Below, one piece after another: positions 1-8,200 of a stretch of DNA of 21,364 nucleotides. Position 1 is the first letter of the stretch. Each line of letters starts with the position of its first letter. The position numbers were made by a program, and so were the translations under genes. Under the pieces are notes generated by a model, which worked only from the letters and a program-made list of their open reading frames with translations, had not been told where the DNA came from and did no database searches. The DNA comes from Chloroflexota bacterium (GTDB lineage: Bacteria; Chloroflexota; Dehalococcoidia; GIF9; UBA5629), in assembly GCA_016875975.1 (NCBI GenBank), contig VGOF01000003.1, positions 1-21,364 of the forward strand, read 5' to 3'.

Positions 1-26
1 TCGCGGGTCTAGTAATTATGGGTTAT

Positions 27-158
27 TTAGAGGTACCAGATAACAGCAGTAGCTGCTAGGGCAATGAGCCCAGCTATGCAGATAAACATGCCACTGAACA
101 TGGCCATGAGTTCCTTGTCATTCCTGGCGATAGCTAAGATTCTGGTCTTGCTGTTCAT
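27..158 (-). CDS. small single-pass membrane protein (43 aa), unknown function
   Basis: This short reading frame runs from ATG at 158 to TAA at 27-29. It is preceded by a textbook Shine-Dalgarno, GGAGG at 166-170 on the minus strand, 7 nt before the ATG, which is the main reason to believe it. The product begins with a short charged segment (MNSKTRILAIARNDKE, residues 1-16). A hydrophobic stretch follows to the C-terminus (about residues 18-43, rich in Met, Ala, Ile and Leu, ending AVIWYL). This suggests one transmembrane helix with a positively charged cytoplasmic N-terminus. No family is recognised. It lies divergent to aspS and is followed by the window edge, so its partner genes are not visible. 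Small hydrophobic proteins of this kind may act as subunits or regulators of membrane complexes, but nothing here shows which. Confidence 0.6.
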   Translation of the reverse strand: MNSKTRILAIARNDKELMAMFSGMFICIAGLIALAATAVIWYL

Positions 159-382
159 TGTTTTACCTCCATTTTGTCTCTTTCACCATATATAACGCAA
201 ATACTGGCTATTTGGTTTATATCCCTTGCGTGTTGTATATATTGTGCATCCTTGTTCTCTCGAAGTGAATCCGATATCAGTACGGTTTCGGGTAGTAGAA
301 TAGTCCTAGTCCTGATGGCCATCTTCATGGTTTTCATGCCTGGGTTGGCCTGCACGAAGCCCTGTCGGATGTCACAGTCAAA

Positions 383-412
383 TTGAATAGTAAAGCTAGC
401 TTAAGCTATAAT
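383..412 (+). promoter_or_regulatory. aspS promoter (-35 TTGAAT, -10 TATAAT)
   Basis: TTGAAT at 383-388 and a perfect TATAAT at 407-412 are separated by 18 nt. The expected transcription start (about 419) gives a leader of about 18 nt that contains the aspS Shine-Dalgarno. The -35 box includes the TTG that would otherwise look like the most upstream start of the aspS frame, which argues against that start. Confidence 0.6.
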
Positions 413-425
413 TCTGAGGATTACC

Positions 426-431
426 AGGAGG
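426..431 (+). promoter_or_regulatory. aspS ribosome binding site that decides the start
   Basis: AGGAGG at 426-431 lies 5 nt upstream of TTG 437. It supports TTG 437 as the aspS start, ahead of the in-frame TTG at 383 that has no such site. Confidence 0.75.
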
Positions 432-436
432 CCTAT

Positions 437-2266
437 TTGCTTAAAGACTATAGCTGTGGTGAGCTGCGAAAGGTGCATGTCGGCAAGCGGGTGACATTGG
501 CCGGATGGGTTCATCGGCGTCGAGACCATGGTGGTTTGGTATTTATTGATTTACGGGATAGAGAGGGCATAGTCCAAGTAGTCTTCAACCCTGAAGTTGC
601 AAAGAAGGCTCATGAACTGGGCTATACTCTCCGTAACGAATATGTTATCAAGGTTGTTGGTGAGGTGGCGTGCCGCCCTTCTGGTACTGAGAACACTGGC
701 TTGTCCACAGGTGAAGTAGAGGTACTTTGCACTGACCTAAAGCTTCTTAACACGTCGCGGACGCCGCCTTTCTACATCAACGAGAATGTCGAAGTTGACG
801 AAAACCTGTTCCTGAAGTATCGGTATCTGCATCTTAGGCGTCCTAACATGCGGGACAACATCATTCTCCGCCACAAGGTAGTGAAATTTATGCGTGATTT
901 CCTGGATGCTAAAGGTTTTGTGGAAATCGAAACGCCGATTCTGATGAAAAGCACACCAGAGGGAGCCCGCGATTATCTGGTACCCAGCCGTATCTATCCT
1001 GGCAAATTTTACGCGCTCCCGCAGTCACCGCAACAGTTGAAACAGTTGCTGATGGTGGCCGGCTTTGAGAAATATTACCAGATAGCTCGCTGCTTTCGAG
1101 ATGAGGACCTCCGCGCTGATCGCCAGCCCGAATTTACCCAGCTTGATTTAGAGATGAGCTTTGTTGAAGAGGAGGATATTCTGAATCTTCTTGAAGAGAT
1201 GTTTACTGTTTTGGTGGAGACGATCAAGCCGGAGATGAAAGTGCTGAAACCATTTGTTCGGCTTTCTTATAATGAGAGCATGGAACGATACGGAACCGAC
1301 AAGCCAGATATTCGATTAGGGTTGGAGTTGCGGGATTTGTCTGATATTGTCGCCTATTCTGATTTTGCTGTCTTCCGTACTTCCATTCAGAGTGGGGGTA
1401 AGGTTAGAGGGATTTGCTTGCCTGGCTGTGCTGGCTATTCGCACAAGCAGCTTGAAGAATTGACCGAGCTGGCGAAGGGTTATGGGGCCAAGGGATTGAT
1501 AACGATGGCGTTGCCGTCTGAGAAGCACCTTGATATGGAGCAGTTGACTGCAAATAAGGTGAAATCGGTGGTGGCCAAGTATCTGACCGATGAGCAGGTC
1601 AGGGAGATATTGAGGCGGTTTGAGGCCAAATCTGATGACCTCATTTTGATAGTAGCAGGCGAATCCAAGATGGTGGATAAAGTATTGGATGAGCTGCGGA
1701 GAGAGATGGGGCGTCGGCTCAACATGAGCGACCCTAACTTGTTAGCCTTTGTTTTCATCCTCGGCTATCCATTGCTAGATTGGAACGATGAGACAAAACT
1801 ATGGGAACCGATGCACCATCCCTTCACAGCACCATATGAGGATGATATTTCCCTTCTGGATACGGACCCTGGAAAGGCGCGAGCTCGCCATTACGATATT
1901 GTGTGCAATGGCTTTGAGTTATCAAGCGGAAGTATCAGGATTCATAACCGTTCACTGCAGGAGAAGATATTCCGCTTGCTTGGTTACAGCAGTGATGAGA
2001 TTGCTGCACGGTTCGGCCACTTTCTGGAAGCTCTGGACTATGGTGCTCCGCCTCATGGTGGTATTGCCCCGGGCATCGACCGTTTTGTGATGCTGCTGGC
2101 AGGCGCCGCTAATATAAGAGAGGTGATCGCATTCCCGAAGAACCAGAATGCCGTCGATGTCATGAGCGATGCTCCATCGCCTGTTCCTCAGCAGCAGCTT
2201 GATGAACTAAGTCTGCGACTGAAAGAAGAAGCGTTAGCGGAAATCAAATTGAAGGCAAATTCTTAG
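437..2266 (+). CDS. aspS: aspartyl-tRNA synthetase, predicted non-discriminating (Asp/Asn) type
   Basis: This cytoplasmic class II synthetase charges tRNA(Asp) with aspartate. With the TTG start at 437 the protein is 609 aa, near the usual bacterial length. Order of parts: N-terminal OB-fold anticodon domain (about 1-110, GWVHRRRDHGG), catalytic core with PILMKSTPEGARD (about 167) and LPQSPQQLKQ (about 194), motif 2 RCFRDEDLRADRQPEF (about 218-233), the bacterial GAD insertion (about 290-420), and motif 3 GAPPHGGIAPGIDRF (536-550). An upstream in-frame TTG at 383 would add 18 residues, but it sits in the -35 box and has no ribosome site. In this numbering the protein has His31 and Gly83, the residues known from Pseudomonas-type non-discriminating AspRS that also charges tRNA(Asn); discriminating enzymes usually have Leu and Lys there. 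The specificity is an inference. It heads an aspS-tig-clpP run. Confidence 0.96.
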   Translation: MLKDYSCGELRKVHVGKRVTLAGWVHRRRDHGGLVFIDLRDREGIVQVVFNPEVAKKAHELGYTLRNEYVIKVVGEVACRPSGTENTGLSTGEVEVLCTDLKLLNTSRTPPFYINENVEVDENLFLKYRYLHLRRPNMRDNIILRHKVVKFMRDFLDAKGFVEIETPILMKSTPEGARDYLVPSRIYPGKFYALPQSPQQLKQLLMVAGFEKYYQIARCFRDEDLRADRQPEFTQLDLEMSFVEEEDILNLLEEMFTVLVETIKPEMKVLKPFVRLSYNESMERYGTDKPDIRLGLELRDLSDIVAYSDFAVFRTSIQSGGKVRGICLPGCAGYSHKQLEELTELAKGYGAKGLITMALPSEKHLDMEQLTANKVKSVVAKYLTDEQVREILRRFEAKSDDLILIVAGESKMVDKVLDELRREMGRRLNMSDPNLLAFVFILGYPLLDWNDETKLWEPMHHPFTAPYEDDISLLDTDPGKARARHYDIVCNGFELSSGSIRIHNRSLQEKIFRLLGYSSDEIAARFGHFLEALDYGAPPHGGIAPGIDRFVMLLAGAANIREVIAFPKNQNAVDVMSDAPSPVPQQQLDELSLRLKEEALAEIKLKANS

Positions 2267-2290
2267 GTAAGCTTATTAGTGAGTCGTGAA

Positions 2291-3568
2291 ATGAAAGTAT
2301 CGTCGGAGCCTATGGAAAATAGCCAGGTAGCACTAAAGGTGGAAATGGAGGGGTTCGAGGTTGAAAAATACATGGATAAGGCGTATCTCAGTATCGCTAG
2401 CAGAGTGACTGTTCCGGGCTTTCGCAAGGGAAAAGCCCCGAAATCTGTTGTAGAGCGCCGTGTGGGAAAAGAAACTATCTTGCAGGAGGCCCTGGAACAG
2501 ATGATACCCAAGGCCTATGAAGATGCGTTGGGTATCCATGCCATCGAAGCTATCGATAGGCCTGAAATAGAGCTTCTTCAGACTGAACCCGTCATATTCA
2601 AGGCCATTGTGCCCATTAAGCCTACTGTCAAACTTGGCAACTATAAGAAGACCAAAATCAAGTCTAAGCTTGTGGAGGTGGATGATGAAGAAGTGGAGGC
2701 TACCATCGAACAACTTCGCCGCCAGCATGCAACGTTAGCACCGGTGGAACGTTCAGTCCAATTTGGAGATTTAGTGACCATAGATGTTGAGGGCAAGAGA
2801 GAAGGCGAGCCATTTCCTATTGGCAAAGGCGTTGTCTATGAAGTCAACAAGGACTCCCGTTTGCCCCTCCCAGGATTTGCTGAGAATCTTGTGAGTTTGA
2901 ATAAAGACGAGGAAAAAAGTTTTGCGCTCTCCTATCCTGCTGGCTATGAAATCGCCGAGTTGGCGGGCAAAGAATATGAGTTTAAGGTTTCGGTGGCAGA
3001 GATAAAGGAAAAACAACTTCCTGAAGCCAATGACGAATTTGCTAAGGGCCTGGGGCTGGATGACTTAGCTTCGCTACGTGAGCAGATATTGAACGGGCTA
3101 AAGCAAGGGGCTGATGAAAGGGCATGGCTGGAGTTGGAACAAAAGGCGATAGATGCTTTAATAGAATCCAGTAAGCTCGAATATCCGCCAATTCTGGTAG
3201 CAAGAGCTATTGATAGATTGCTAAGCGAGGAGGCGGAGAATTTCCGAGATGGTTTCGAGGGGCTGGAGAGGTACCTGGCGAGCCTTAATAAGTCAATGGA
3301 GGTACATCGCGAGGAATTAAAGCCGGTTGCTGAAAAGCGAGTCATACGAACGCTGGTACTGGAGAAAGTTGCCGAGGAAGAAGCTATCGAGGTCGAGGAG
3401 GCTGAAGTGGATGCGGAGATAGATAAGATGTCACAAGGCTCAGGTGAGCAGGCTCAGAATGTGAAGAAAGTATTCAACTTGCCACAAGCCCGGGATTCCA
3501 TTAAGCGATTTCTGAAGAGTAAAAAGGCTGTGAAGTATTTGGTTCAGATAGCCACAAACTCTGCTTGA
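2291..3568 (+). CDS. tig: trigger factor, ribosome-associated chaperone
   Basis: Trigger factor binds ribosomal protein L23 at the exit tunnel and shields nascent chains. The ribosome-docking signature GFRKGKAP is at residues 43-50, the same numbering as in E. coli when the ATG at 2291 is used. That is why I prefer it to the GTG at 2279, which would add four residues (MSRE). An FKBP-like peptidyl-prolyl isomerase domain follows (about 145-240, beginning near FGDLVTIDVEG and including GKEYEFKVSVAEIKEKQLP). The rest is the helical C-terminal chaperone domain (about 245-425), rich in Glu and Lys. Length (425 aa) is normal for the family. The gene begins 24 nt after the aspS stop and has no strong ribosome site of its own, so it may depend on readthrough from aspS. 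It is followed by clpP after 28 nt, a common bacterial pairing. Confidence 0.94.
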   Translation: MKVSSEPMENSQVALKVEMEGFEVEKYMDKAYLSIASRVTVPGFRKGKAPKSVVERRVGKETILQEALEQMIPKAYEDALGIHAIEAIDRPEIELLQTEPVIFKAIVPIKPTVKLGNYKKTKIKSKLVEVDDEEVEATIEQLRRQHATLAPVERSVQFGDLVTIDVEGKREGEPFPIGKGVVYEVNKDSRLPLPGFAENLVSLNKDEEKSFALSYPAGYEIAELAGKEYEFKVSVAEIKEKQLPEANDEFAKGLGLDDLASLREQILNGLKQGADERAWLELEQKAIDALIESSKLEYPPILVARAIDRLLSEEAENFRDGFEGLERYLASLNKSMEVHREELKPVAEKRVIRTLVLEKVAEEEAIEVEEAEVDAEIDKMSQGSGEQAQNVKKVFNLPQARDSIKRFLKSKKAVKYLVQIATNSA

Positions 3569-3596
3569 TTATTCTATCCTAGGGAGGAGTAGAAAG

Positions 3597-4214
3597 ATGA
3601 GACACTTGCCGGAAAACATAATACCGATGGTGATTGAGAGTGGCGCAAGGGGTGAGCGTGCCTTCGACATCTATTCGCTGCTGTTGAAAGAGCGGATCAT
3701 TTTCTTGGGTACTCCAATCAATGACCAGGTAGCCAATCTTATCATTGCCCAACTGCTTTACCTGGACCATGAAGACCCTGAGAAGGATATAAACCTCTAT
3801 ATTCATTGCCCAGGGGGAATTATCAGCGCTGGGCTTGCCATCTATGACACCATGCAACTGGTGAGACCTGACGTATCCACTATTTGTGTGGGGTTAGCGG
3901 CGAGTATGGGCACGTTGATTTTAGCAGCCGGAGCGAAGAGCAAACGCTACGCATTACCCAACTCCACGATTCACATGCACCAGGCTGTTGGGGGTGCCCA
4001 GGGTCAAGCTGCGGATATCGAGATTGCTGCTCGTGAGATTATGAGACTGCAGGACTTAATCCGAAATGTCTTAGTCAAACATACCGGGCAACCTTTGGAC
4101 AAAATTATTCACGATACCGACCGTGACTTTTACCTCAATGCCGAACAAGCCGTGGAATATGGACTCATTGACGAAATCCTAGGGAAACAGCCAGCAAGGG
4201 AACAGAAGAAATAG
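3597..4214 (+). CDS. clpP: ATP-dependent Clp protease proteolytic subunit
   Basis: ClpP is the serine peptidase of the Clp complex. It forms a double-ring chamber fed with unfolded proteins by ClpX or ClpC-type ATPases. The 205-aa protein has the catalytic triad Ser103 (GLAASMGTL), His128 (IHMHQAVGG) and Asp177 (DTDRDFYL), plus the oxyanion-loop segment CPGGIISAG (about 71-79). The start ATG at 3597 has a strong GGAGG about 10 nt upstream (GGGAGGAGTAGAAAG). The N-terminal propeptide is very short or absent. It follows tig, as in many bacteria, but the usual next gene clpX is not here: downstream genes are convergent and belong to purine synthesis. Confidence is high because all catalytic residues and the length fit. 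Confidence 0.96.
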   Translation: MRHLPENIIPMVIESGARGERAFDIYSLLLKERIIFLGTPINDQVANLIIAQLLYLDHEDPEKDINLYIHCPGGIISAGLAIYDTMQLVRPDVSTICVGLAASMGTLILAAGAKSKRYALPNSTIHMHQAVGGAQGQAADIEIAAREIMRLQDLIRNVLVKHTGQPLDKIIHDTDRDFYLNAEQAVEYGLIDEILGKQPAREQKK

Positions 4215-4323
4215 ATATCCGGAGTTGGCAATCGAACGGTTTGCGATATTCCTGAGGTAAGCCCTGTCAAGATTGGCAAGTCGGTTTAGGTTCCTGTTTG
4301 CTGGGTGGCGAACGGTGCCATTG

Positions 4324-5202
4324 TCATCTGTGCTCACTCATTATGTATCCGTGGCGGGCTAGTTCCTTACCATCTACATAGACTTTTCTACCGGCCACCG
4401 CTACGCGGCCTTGTGCTATCAAATCATGCACAGCGAACGGATATATTTCCCAGTCGCCCGCAACCTTGAGTTTATCTTGCAGGACTCTACATATGTGCTC
4501 CATTGTTTCGAATAACTCTGCCTCGGCTGTTGCCTTAAAATCTTCGAAGGTTTTTATGCCGCGCGTTTTGGCAAAGGTAGTTATTTTGTTTAATCCTTCC
4601 ACTAGCCCCGCCCCTGATTGGCGGAGTACATCGGACATATAGAGGGCTTTCGATTGTACCAACACAGGTCCGGTGTCTTCCCCCTTGTCAACTAGAAATA
4701 GAGTGGACCTTACGGCTTCATCACCAGCTAATATGGCTTTAGCCGATGGTACCCAGTGTAAGCCATCGTAGCCTTTGGTTGTATCTCCCGGATGAACATT
4801 AAGTATCCTTGGATAGTATTTGTCGACCATCCAATCAGTTAACCATTGGTCATAACCAGTAAGACATATAAGATCAGGCTCTCTGCTGGCCTCTATTCTT
4901 ATTAACCTGCATACCTCTCTTTCAAAGTCTATTCTTGCCGGATGATTTCTAGGGACATGTGCTGAACCAAATTTTTTCCTAGCGTCTTCGAGAAAAGGTA
5001 TGTGGCTGAGTTCAATTATGGGATGTTTATTTTCCTTGGCGATTGCTACTCCAGCGCAGCCGGGTCTATTTGTAAATACAATGTAATTGTGGCTACGGTC
5101 CCTTGCAACTGTCTCTCTGTAGTTAGTACCGGAGCCAGAAATGAAACATACGATTGACATGCTTTTTCCAGACTTCTTAGGGTCGTAGATTAATCGCCTC
5201 AT
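4324..5202 (-). CDS. PurN-like formyltransferase (phosphoribosylglycinamide formyltransferase family)
   Basis: The protein (292 aa) has the formyltransferase fold of PurN, which transfers a formyl group from 10-formyl-tetrahydrofolate to GAR in purine synthesis. Visible motifs are the phosphate-binding loop FISGSGTN (20-27), the catalytic Asn-x-His of ILNVHPG (Asn135, His137), and Asp176 in DKGEDTGPV. It is unusual: PurN normally has about 200 residues and reads NIHPSLLP where this one has NVHPGDTTKGYDGLHW. It also has an N-terminal extension (MRRLIYDPKKSGKS) and a long helical C-terminus. I recall related longer formyltransferases in archaea and some anaerobes, but I cannot check this. The start ATG 5202 has AAAGG about 9 nt upstream; ATG 5160 (MSIVCF) is an alternative. 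It lies 64 nt downstream of purL on the same strand, which supports a purine role, but the exact substrate is not proven. Confidence 0.8.
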   Translation of the reverse strand: MRRLIYDPKKSGKSMSIVCFISGSGTNYRETVARDRSHNYIVFTNRPGCAGVAIAKENKHPIIELSHIPFLEDARKKFGSAHVPRNHPARIDFEREVCRLIRIEASREPDLICLTGYDQWLTDWMVDKYYPRILNVHPGDTTKGYDGLHWVPSAKAILAGDEAVRSTLFLVDKGEDTGPVLVQSKALYMSDVLRQSGAGLVEGLNKITTFAKTRGIKTFEDFKATAEAELFETMEHICRVLQDKLKVAGDWEIYPFAVHDLIAQGRVAVAGRKVYVDGKELARHGYIMSEHR

Positions 5203-5241
5203 GAATTCGACCTTTCCGCGATTTTAGTATAAACGTGAGCC

Positions 5242-5266
5242 AAAATTTACAGACACACAGTCTGCT
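5242..5266 (-). terminator. possible weak purL terminator
   Basis: Just after the purL stop, the minus strand reads CAGAC-TGTGT-GTCTG (5264-5250) followed by TAAATTTT. The 5-bp stem and interrupted T-run make a weak terminator that may separate purL from the PurN-like gene only partly. Confidence 0.3.
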
Positions 5267-8200
5267 TCACGTGGCTTGATGTTCGCACCATTCTCGGGCG
5301 TTTTGGAAAAGTTTCAACCAGGGGGAAGCCCACAGAATATAATCCCCGACATAGAATTTCCACTTGTTGGACTTCCATTCCTCGGGTACCCATGGCCATT
5401 GCCAGAGTAGAAATGACCTTTCTGGATGTGGCATCATCGCTAGATGTCTGCCATCTGGTGAGCAGAATGCCGTTATGCCCAAAGGTGAGCCGTTGGGATT
5501 AAATCGGTATTCTTCTGTTGGCTTTCCTTTGTCGTCAACGTAAGCGATAGGCGTGAGACTTTGCTGTCTTGCGTCGTGTAGCACTTTCTCATTTGGACAA
5601 TATAGACGACCGCCGCCATGGGCTGACCATATGCCCAAGATTGAACCGCCCATGCCTTTCAACATTATTGAGGGGCTTTCGGAAATTTTGACCACTCCCC
5701 AGTGAGACTCGAATCTTTGTGAATGATTTTGAATGAATCTCGGCTGCTTCTTTTCGTTGATCCCCTGCCAGGGCACTATGCCCAGAAATGCCATCAACTG
5801 GCAACCATTGCAAACACCAAGCGAGAAGGTGTTCTGGCGATTAAAGAAATCATCAAATGTTTTCCGGAGCTTTGAGTTGAATCTAATGATACCTGCCCAA
5901 CCCTTGGCTGGGTCTAAAACATCGGCATATGAAAATCCGCCAACAAAGGCAATCCCTCGAAATTGATTTAGGGAGATTCTCTCTTCGAGTAAATCGGTCA
6001 TGGTAATATCCCATGGTTCGAATCCGGACCAAAAGAATGCTGATGTCATTTCACGATCACCGTTACTGCCTTCTTCACGTATGATAGCAACCTTGGGTTT
6101 ATCTGCCTGGGACAGCAATTGGAGAGGTGTTGTTTCGGGCTGAAAAGTTAGTTGATATCTAATACCAAGTTGCTGATGATGTTTCGCTTGTTCGACAGCA
6201 ACTACAGGATTCATTTGCTCTGCTTCCAGTCTGTCACTTGTAGCTTCCCACCACGATATGAGCGTTGGAATGCCAACGTCGAGTTCAATTTTGTTACGGT
6301 GACTAATGACTACCCGTTTTTCCTTTGCAGTATGTCCTAGAACAAGGAACGAAACGCCGTATTCTTCCAGGATACCGCGAATTGTGCTTTCATTGGATGG
6401 CAGGTATTCCAAAACCAGGCCTAATTCCTCGGAAAAGAGCTGCGGGATTGTTTCTTCTTCATCAAGCAATTGAATTGACATCCCGCAGTTGCCGGATATA
6501 GCCATTTCCGTCAAAGTGGTTATTAAACCACCATCGCTTCTATCATGACAGGCAAGAACGGAGCCTTCGTCTATCATTCTTTGGACTGCTGTAAATGCAT
6601 TTATGAGAAGTGCAGGATTATCCACATCGGGTGACTCATCTCCGATCTGGCCAAGAGCCTGAGCTAAGGCCGAACCTCCAAGGCGATTTTTACCTCCTGA
6701 CAGGTTAATTAAAGATAGCTTGCTTTGCCCAGGCCTTTTAATGTCAGGCGTTGCTTTCTTAGAGATGTCAGGCATTGTTGCATAACCGGAGATCACTACT
6801 TCTCCTGGTGCCTTTACACTCTCGGTCCCAAACATGGCAGCCATCGAGATACTATCCTTGCCTCCATCGGCGGCGATACCAAGTTTTGTCATTAGTTCTC
6901 CGATTGCTGCTGCTGCATTGTAAATTGCCGCCCCTTCACCAGGGAGTTTAGCTGCCCACATCCAGTTGACCGAACATTTGATGTGGCTCAGATCGCTAAT
7001 CTTAGCTGAAACCATATTAGTCAGCATTTCGCCGATTGCCATTCTGGCGCCGGCCCTTTCATCAACAAGCATTTTGATTGGTTGTTCACCGATGGCAAGT
7101 GCTGCACCGGTCAGCCCAAAGTGACTCTGTGCAACTATGGCTACATCGGAGACTGGGAGTTGGAGGGGGCCACAGCATTGTTGCTGGGCAATTAAGCCAG
7201 TCACGCTCCTGTCTACTTTGCGCACTAAAAACCCCTTTGAGCCGACAGAGGGCAATCGCAAGATGAGCCTCAGCGCCTCGCTAATAGTCAACTCCCTGGG
7301 GATATGTAGTGGTTCTAGTGTTTTGTGACTCTGCTGGGAAACAAATGGTTTTTGAGGCATCTCACCCAGGATTTTGCCTAGAGGCAGGTCTACCGGTTTA
7401 GAGCGGTCAGACTCGTCATAAACTACTATTTGCCCATCCCCTGTTATTTCTCCTAAAACTTCACAGTTAATTTTTTCCCTTTGGCAGATTGCCAATAGCT
7501 CATCGATTCTGTCTGGATAAACCAAAAAAGCACAGCGCTCTTGATATTCGGCGCACCATATCTCGACAACGGCCATGGATGGGTCACCGAGCTTGATATT
7601 TCTGATTTTGATAACACCGCCGGTCGGATTTATTATTTCTGATAAAACATTGGCAGGTCCTCCAGCACCCTGGTCGTGGGCAGTCAGAAGCGGATTATCA
7701 TTACCCATTTCAACGCAGGTTCTGATTACCCTATTGAGCTTATTCTCCATCTCAGCATTTCCACGTTGGACTGCATTAAAATCCAGTTCAGCAATATTTT
7801 CACCTTGTATCATGCTTGAAGCCGAACCACCACCCATACCAATTCGATAAGCCGGCCCACCAATTTGAATAATGAGCATTCCCTTCTTCGGTTCTTCTTT
7901 TTTGATGTGAAGTTCATCGATTTGCCCCACACCACCTGTAAACATTATCGGTTTAATCCAGCCACGGCGCTCGCCATTTGGTAATACCTGCTCGAAGGTT
8001 CTGACAAAGCCTTGAATTATTGGTTCGCCGAATTTATTACCATAATCTGAAGCGCCGTTACTAGCCTGTACCAGGATCTCTAATGGTGGAGCTAGCTCGA
8101 AAGGATAAGTAAGCCCAACAGGTTCACCGGGAATAGTGTAGTCCGGCATGTGCAGAGCTGCAGTGCAATAGCCGGCAGTTCCGGCAATTACCAAAGCACC

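Noticed and set aside
212..241. Alternative aspS promoter TTGGTT/TATATA
   Set aside because: The AT-rich match is poor and far upstream; the 383-412 pair has a perfect -10 and better placement.
155..355. 66-codon minus-strand frame whose stop overlaps the 43-aa gene start (ATGA)
   Set aside because: GTG start (or ATG at 337) without a convincing ribosome site and no recognised family. The overlap is suggestive, so it is mentioned in a finding but not called.
174..386. 70-codon plus-strand frame with two hydrophobic segments upstream of aspS
   Set aside because: TTG start without a ribosome site; it overlaps the start of the well-supported 43-aa gene on the other strand and runs into the aspS promoter.
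4215..4323. Possible terminator between convergent clpP and the PurN-like gene
   Set aside because: Only 4-bp stems (such as TGGC/GCCA near 4306-4320) without a T-run; nothing that would count as an intrinsic terminator.
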